From Acidimicrobiales bacterium (GTDB lineage: Bacteria > Actinomycetota > Acidimicrobiia > Acidimicrobiales > JAKAVM01), in contig DAIDIS010000087.1 of assembly GCA_027451785.1 (NCBI GenBank), positions 1 to 10,399 of the forward strand: a stretch of 10,399 nt of DNA. Direction: 5' to 3'. A model generated the notes under the pieces. It did not search any database. It had not been told where the DNA came from and was given only the letters and a program-made list of their open reading frames with translations. The position numbers were made by a program, and so were the translations under genes. Every line of letters starts with the position of its first letter. The stretch's first letter is position 1. Of the stretch, positions 6,478-10,399 are shown piece after piece.

Positions 6478-9021
6478 TTACCAGCTCGTCAACCCTACGA
6501 CGGGTGCGGTATGCGGCACTGACGCGACCGAGCCGGAATATGTTGCGTCGCCGAAGCTCGCGATGCCACCATTCATCTGCAAAAGCCAGTAGCCCTTGGA
6601 ATCGCTTGTCGCTTGGATGCCGATTATCGAGTTGGCTCCTCCTGATCCATCAGCCGCTCCAAATGATCCAGCATCGCCGAAAGGATAGACACCACCACCC
6701 GAAGAGGCGACCCAATAGCCCAGACCATCCTGCGTAGCGCTGATCCCGACAACCTGTCCGTCAGTCCCAATACCCGCTGCTGAACCTCTGAACAAAGCGT
6801 CCCCGAACGCGAACACTCCTCCATCGGCGGCAACCATCAGATAGCCCTTTCCGTCTGGAGAAGCAGTCATTTCAACAATCGGCGAGACCAGACTGATTCC
6901 GCCGGTGGATCCGAAGAAAGAGGCGTCACCGAAGGCAAAGATGCCGCCATCCGAAGCCACCAACCAATAACCCTGTCCGTCAGGGGTCGCCACCATCCCG
7001 ACTACGTGATTACGAAGGGCAATTCCGCCGGTGGAACCGAAGAAACCTGCATTGCCGAATGCGTACACGCCACCGTTCGCATCGCAGACCCAGTAGGGAC
7101 TCCCTGGATTAGGGGGAATGGGGCCTGGTCTAATCAAACTAGGGTAGGCGTGGCCCGGAAGACTCATTGCAGAAGGCAAGCTGCTCATTCCGCAATCGAC
7201 CGCTCCCACCACGTTAGCCTGCGTACAGTCATAAGCCGAGTTCGCTGAAAGCTCGTTAGGTGGAGGAGCGGAGGGATGAGTAGCAAAGGGAGTACATAGG
7301 TTAATCGGCTGGCAGAGGTCGTTGAGAGCATAAACGGTGGTCGAATAAGCGTCCGTCGTCACCGGAACGATCGTGTTGTCGACGATGGTCCCGTCCATCG
7401 TCACTGAAGTCGCGGCAGGATCCACTTCCGAGAGGGTCTTGATCCCGGTGAAAGTATCGGTGACCATGATCGCATATCCGTCGACGGGATCACTACCGCT
7501 CGCTGGCGGAGGTTGCCAGGACACGACGATCTCGTGGCTACCTTGTGCCCCGGATACAGCGGTCTGCGTAACGCTGGTGGGCACTTGCGGAAGCACGGCC
7601 AGGGCTTGCGTACCTCCCTGGCCGGCTACGGATTGAGGAGCGCTGGTCTCGCTGGGGGGTCCGGTTCCCGCGAAAACTTCAACCCCAAAGCACGTTCCTC
7701 CCGCTGCTCCATTGCAAGCTACAGCCACGCCAAGTGCCGAAAATGACGGATTCAACATATTAGCTTCGGTCGTCACTCCCGTAGTCCCCCCTAATCCCGA
7801 AGACATGAGACTCGCATCCAGTGTTCCGGTAGTCTGAGCCCCGGCAAAGGTACCGGCGTCCTCTCCCACCCAGAGCCCGCCCTGTCCTTGGTAGCCAGAG
7901 GACTCCACTTCGGAAAGCAAGCTTGGGTCCGGCTCTGCGCCGACTGATGTTTGGGCACCATTTGCAAGTTGGTCAGCCCATGAGGCCGCTACGGAATCAA
8001 GTGCGGGAAATCTCTGAAGGCTGGATTCACCATCATTGGAACGCTCGGCATTCGTGTCCGATTGCAGCTCGCTGGACATCCTTGTCACAATCGGATTTAT
8101 GTTGGCCAAATCGTAAGGCGTCCCGTTTGTCCCTCCACAACTTGCCGCCTGACTGGATGCATCAAGGTATTCGAAGGAACTGGCGGGACTCGGTGCCGAA
8201 ACGGTATCCGTCGTATTCGGCAGGCCTGCAGTTGCCGTGATACTTGGGGGCTGCGATGTGACGACAGGGGGGCCGGAACCCACTGTCGTAGAGACGGTGG
8301 TGACAGTGGTGGTTGTGGTGTATGCGAGAGAGGTCACGGCTGCATCGACCGATACGGTGTCGGAACCTATGTCACATGGAGATCCCGGCGGCAACACCAC
8401 CGAAATCCCAGTGTTGGATTGGACGGTGAGCTCGTTCCATGCATAGTTGTTTACCGCTACCTCCTGCTTCAGGATCGCGGACGAAAATAAAATTTGATAA
8501 ACGTCGATTACGTAGTCGGATTGGGTCTGCGTGGTGGTGGTTGTCGTGGTGACCGTCGTGGTGTTTCCGTTTGTTGCTGTGCTCGAGTTGCTCTGAACCT
8601 GAGTCACGGTCGCCTCGCAACCTGCGAAATCACCGCCTCCGATTTCGATCGTTATCCCACCTTCTCGAGGTCCCGTATTAGGTGACACCGAGGTCACCAA
8701 AGGCGTACCCGTAAACCCCACTATGCACGGAGGAAGATTCTGCGGGATTGATTTGGGGCTTGTGGGCCGGCTTAGGGAAGGACCGGAATACATAGGATGG
8801 ACACCCTTAGGCAACGAGTGCCCGGCGACTTTGTTGCCCGCAACTCGTAGAGAAGCGAAAGAGACCGAGGGGGCATCAAAAGCGCAAAGACTCGAGACCG
8901 CCGAGAGTGCCGAAACGAGAACCACAAGCCGCCGTGCGGAAGGAAGGAATCGACCTCGGCCGCGATGGGGAACTCGTCTCTTCGCAAATCGAGTCGTCTC
9001 TTGTGATCGGAATATTTTCAT
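6478..9021 (-). CDS. Secreted multidomain surface protein (IPT/TIG, CAP, FN3, 42-residue repeats)
   Basis: This protein has 847 residues and unknown function. An Arg-rich N-terminus and hydrophobic stretch (about 30-48, starting with RR) form a signal peptide, Sec or possibly Tat. An IPT/TIG-like domain starts at PLVTSVSPNTGPREGG (107-122) and is interrupted by a Thr-rich insert (about 150-167); further Thr-rich linker lies at 235-248. A CAP/SCP-like domain covers about 306-452 (TNAERS 323-328, GED 386-388, NMLNPSF 421-427) but contains no histidine. A fibronectin III-like domain is at about 480-568 and a linker with paired cysteines at about 570-640. Five GYW-x-VASDGG-type repeats end the protein (642-847). 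There is no LPXTG motif or C-terminal membrane segment. It starts 3 nt after the PilP-like gene, implying co-expression with pilus genes. A pilus-linked adhesin or wall-associated protein is plausible but inferred. Confidence 0.85.
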   Translation of the reverse strand: MKIFRSQETTRFAKRRVPHRGRGRFLPSARRLVVLVSALSAVSSLCAFDAPSVSFASLRVAGNKVAGHSLPKGVHPMYSGPSLSRPTSPKSIPQNLPPCIVGFTGTPLVTSVSPNTGPREGGITIEIGGGDFAGCEATVTQVQSNSSTATNGNTTTVTTTTTTTQTQSDYVIDVYQILFSSAILKQEVAVNNYAWNELTVQSNTGISVVLPPGSPCDIGSDTVSVDAAVTSLAYTTTTTVTTVSTTVGSGPPVVTSQPPSITATAGLPNTTDTVSAPSPASSFEYLDASSQAASCGGTNGTPYDLANINPIVTRMSSELQSDTNAERSNDGESSLQRFPALDSVAASWADQLANGAQTSVGAEPDPSLLSEVESSGYQGQGGLWVGEDAGTFAGAQTTGTLDASLMSSGLGGTTGVTTEANMLNPSFSALGVAVACNGAAGGTCFGVEVFAGTGPPSETSAPQSVAGQGGTQALAVLPQVPTSVTQTAVSGAQGSHEIVVSWQPPPASGSDPVDGYAIMVTDTFTGIKTLSEVDPAATSVTMDGTIVDNTIVPVTTDAYSTTVYALNDLCQPINLCTPFATHPSAPPPNELSANSAYDCTQANVVGAVDCGMSSLPSAMSLPGHAYPSLIRPGPIPPNPGSPYWVCDANGGVYAFGNAGFFGSTGGIALRNHVVGMVATPDGQGYWLVASDGGIFAFGDASFFGSTGGISLVSPIVEMTASPDGKGYLMVAADGGVFAFGDALFRGSAAGIGTDGQVVGISATQDGLGYWVASSGGGVYPFGDAGSFGAADGSGGANSIIGIQATSDSKGYWLLQMNGGIASFGDATYSGSVASVPHTAPVVGLTSW
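6481..7098 (-). repeat. Five in-frame 126-bp repeats encoding 42-residue units
   Basis: Residues 642-683, 684-725, 726-767, 768-809 and 810-847 of the secreted protein align as five units of the pattern GYW-x-VASDGG-x-FAFGDA-x-FFGSTGG followed by a VVGM-x-ATPDG turn; the last unit is cut to 38 residues. Units 1 and 2 are closest, also at DNA level (the GCCGGTGGA(A/T)CCGAAGAAA stretches near 6899 and 7025 lie 126 bp apart). Units 4 and 5 are the most diverged. Each unit looks like a short beta-blade, so a propeller or solenoid is likely but unproven. Confidence 0.9.
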
Positions 9022-9024
9022 TTC

Positions 9025-9855
9025 TCAACCCACCGTTGTTTGGTTCTGGTTAGGCAGACAAAGGAGGAACTGGTAATCGCCGTACAGAAAGGTGCCACAC
9101 GAAGGCGAGGACGTCAGTTGGATGACACTGAAGTTGGTGTCGAAGACCCCGCCCTGCAAAACCTGAAATTGCTGCCCGTTTACCAACACATTTGCGGCTA
9201 TCTGACCGTCGAGCGTGAAAATACTGGAGAGTTGGACGACCTGGGGCTGCGAGGGCAATCCATTACCGGATGTGCCCGTTCCGCCTCCAGTGCCTCCGGT
9301 ACCACCGGAAGGAGAGCCGGGAGTCCCGCCACCTGTCGAAGAAGCGCCACCCGAAGGACTCGACTGACCCCCGGGGATGGAACCTCCGCCTTGGCCGGTA
9401 GCGGAAGCACCTGCGCTGCTTGACGTTGGAACCGAAGAGGAACCCGAGCCGAATTGTGATGATGTGCCCTTCACGATTGGCGTAGCGGCAGGCTCGAAAG
9501 GATTCCTGGAGGTGAAAAGCTGGTACTGGGAAAGCGGGCTGACCGCAGACACGGGAAGAGTTGTCGACGTCGACGTCGACGACCCTGGAGTTCCCGTAGA
9601 CGGAATGGCACCTGCCCCTCCGGCAATCGTCGTAGGACTTCCGGCTCCACCTGGATTGCCTGAACCGCCACCGAAAAGGAGCAGCGACCCAAATGCCAAA
9701 AGAGCCACGAGCCCCGCTGCAACCACCACAACTGCCGTTCTGTTGTTAACCACGAAGTTTCTGATCGGTGACCCGATCTCCGCGAATTCCTCGAAGTTCA
9801 GCTCGTCGAGTTCGGAAGTACGACTGCCATCATCGGGCCCAAACTGGTCGCTCAT
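9025..9855 (-). CDS. PilP/GspC-like type IV pilus inner-membrane protein
   Basis: This protein has 276 residues. An acidic cytoplasmic N-terminus (about 1-30) precedes one membrane segment (about 40-61). Outside follow a Ser/Thr stretch (91-99), a SRNPFEP motif (116-122) like the DPFxP motif of PilP and GspC proteins, a roughly 75-residue Gly/Ser/Thr linker (129-205), and a compact beta domain (about 206-267) with C253 and C266 that could form a disulfide. The pattern of a G-Q-x-F-x-V strand followed by a G-x-x-x-x-x-FSV strand resembles the homology-region domain of PilP/GspC. It overlaps the PilO-like gene by ATGA and has a strong GGGGGAGG ribosome site six bases upstream (9862-9869). Position after pilO supports a PilP-like role in the alignment complex. 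Sequence similarity is weak, so the name is inferred. Confidence 0.65.
   Translation of the reverse strand: MSDQFGPDDGSRTSELDELNFEEFAEIGSPIRNFVVNNRTAVVVVAAGLVALLAFGSLLLFGGGSGNPGGAGSPTTIAGGAGAIPSTGTPGSSTSTSTTLPVSAVSPLSQYQLFTSRNPFEPAATPIVKGTSSQFGSGSSSVPTSSSAGASATGQGGGSIPGGQSSPSGGASSTGGGTPGSPSGGTGGTGGGTGTSGNGLPSQPQVVQLSSIFTLDGQIAANVLVNGQQFQVLQGGVFDTNFSVIQLTSSPSCGTFLYGDYQFLLCLPNQNQTTVG
9563..9580 (-). repeat. Three tandem GTCGAC hexamers in the PilP-like gene
   Basis: Three perfect copies of a 6-bp palindromic unit encode part of the alternating Ser-Thr stretch at about residues 92-98. Copy-number change would stay in frame and only alter the Ser-Thr linker length. Confidence 0.7.
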
Positions 9856-10399
9856 CGTTTTCCTCCCCCAGACGCGTCATTTTGCGTGTTCCAACCTGAC
9901 GAACTCGGCCCGGAAAAGATTGAGCTGGGAGAGGCCACCTGCAATACATTGGAGCCCTGGCTTCCGGACCCGCTTTGAGGCGCATGTATTGCAGATCCAA
10001 TCGTTGACGAAGTGGATCCACCAACGCCTCCCCCGCCGGTAACGGCAGTAGTTGTCGGTGACGGGCTAACCGGAGCGGTCGTCGTCGGAGGGGATACTGT
10101 CGTCGTTGTCGATGACGAAGCATTTGACGAAGAAGATGACGAGTTCGGTCCTCCCTGGGAAGTTGAGCCCCCAGTCACGCCGGGCGGCAATTGGTTCATG
10201 AATGCATTAGCCGAAAGGGATAGCGTGATAACTGGACTGGATATCGAAGAAAGTCCGGATGACTGAGCAGAGGACGGACTACCCGCGGTCGCTGTCAACG
10301 ATACTGAGTTGACGACAACCAGTCTCGGCATCTGATAGAGGCCTTCCAGGAATCCAAGAACCTGAAAGTATCTGCCGGAAATGCTCATCGTAAGCCCGA
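9852..10399 (-). CDS. pilO: PilO-like type IV pilus alignment protein, C-terminal part (truncated by window edge)
   Basis: Only the C-terminal part lies in the window; the frame stays open to the edge, and the ATG at 10388 is internal, because the residues before it (GLT) continue the conserved strand. The segment ISGRYFQVLGFLEGLYQMPR followed by LVVVNSVSLTA and SPVITLSLSANAFM matches the ferredoxin-like C-terminal fold of PilO: strand, the helix ending in L-x-x-(L/M)-P-R, then two strands. PilO pairs with PilN in the inner-membrane alignment complex of type IV pili. The last 110 or so residues, from about 10190 to the stop, are a Ser/Thr/Pro/Gly-rich tail that ordinary PilO proteins lack. 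It overlaps the next gene by 4 nt (ATGA). pilM and pilN would be expected just beyond the edge. Confidence 0.8.
   Translation of the reverse strand, partial: GLTMSISGRYFQVLGFLEGLYQMPRLVVVNSVSLTATAGSPSSAQSSGLSSISSPVITLSLSANAFMNQLPPGVTGGSTSQGGPNSSSSSSNASSSTTTTVSPPTTTAPVSPSPTTTAVTGGGGVGGSTSSTIGSAIHAPQSGSGSQGSNVLQVASPSSIFSGPSSSGWNTQNDASGGGKR

Noticed and set aside
8884..9021. Lipoprotein signal with Cys46 in the 847-residue protein
   Set aside because: The residues before the Cys (S-S-L) do not fit a lipobox; an ordinary signal peptide is more likely.
9377..10042. Long plus-strand open frame of 221 codons
   Set aside because: It lies opposite the low-complexity PilP-like linker and crosses the ATGA junction of two well-supported minus-strand genes; its Pro-rich product mirrors Gly codons.
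10012..10266. Plus-strand open frame with a Val/Asp/Glu-rich product
   Set aside because: It is the reverse of the Ser/Thr-rich PilO tail; its composition follows from the codons of the opposite strand and it has no ribosome site or family resemblance.
1..10399. CRISPR array, transposase, phage or defence genes
   Set aside because: No spaced direct repeats, inverted terminal repeats or mobile-element proteins were seen; the only repeats are coding.

Overview
The window is a dense run of ten genes, all on the minus strand, with no gene of any length supported on the plus strand. The lineage looks like a Gram-positive actinobacterium, most likely Acidimicrobiia. The grounds are the gene order aroC-aroK-aroB-aroQ-pepQ-efp-nusB-pyrR, frequent GTG/TTG starts, moderately high GC, and a secreted protein with the GYW-x-VASDGG-x-FAFGDA repeats that I associate with Acidimicrobiia proteomes. 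This assignment is inference; no rRNA or tRNA gene is present.

Layout in transcription order (right to left). 10399-9852: C-terminal part of a PilO-like type IV pilus alignment protein, cut by the window edge. 9855-9025: a single-pass protein with an NPFEP motif, a long Gly/Ser linker and a small beta domain, resembling PilP/GspC. 9021-6478: an 847-residue secreted multidomain protein (IPT/TIG, CAP without histidines, fibronectin III, five 42-residue repeats). 6426-3003: four shikimate-pathway genes, aroC, aroK, aroB and aroQ. 2988-1813: an M24 Xaa-Pro peptidase (pepQ type). 1761-1195: efp. 1195-767: nusB. 766-624: a 143-nt leader holding a clear PyrR-binding hairpin and an intrinsic terminator. 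623-3: pyrR.

Gaps from pilO through nusB are 80 nt or less and several genes overlap or nearly touch, so these genes are probably co-transcribed, at least in blocks. The pyr segment is set apart by its leader and is probably autoregulated by transcription attenuation. A candidate -10 element suggests it may also have its own promoter. No stretch over 300 bases lacks a gene.

Two points stand out. First, a pilus block followed by aroK-aroB mirrors the proteobacterial order pilM-N-O-P-Q-aroK-aroB. Here, however, the PilQ secretin slot, which a cell without an outer membrane would not need, holds a large surface or adhesin-like protein of unknown function. Second, the PyrR RNA element shows that the longest pyrR reading frame (GTG at 698) starts inside the regulatory hairpin loop, and that the true start is GTG at 623, directly after the terminator.
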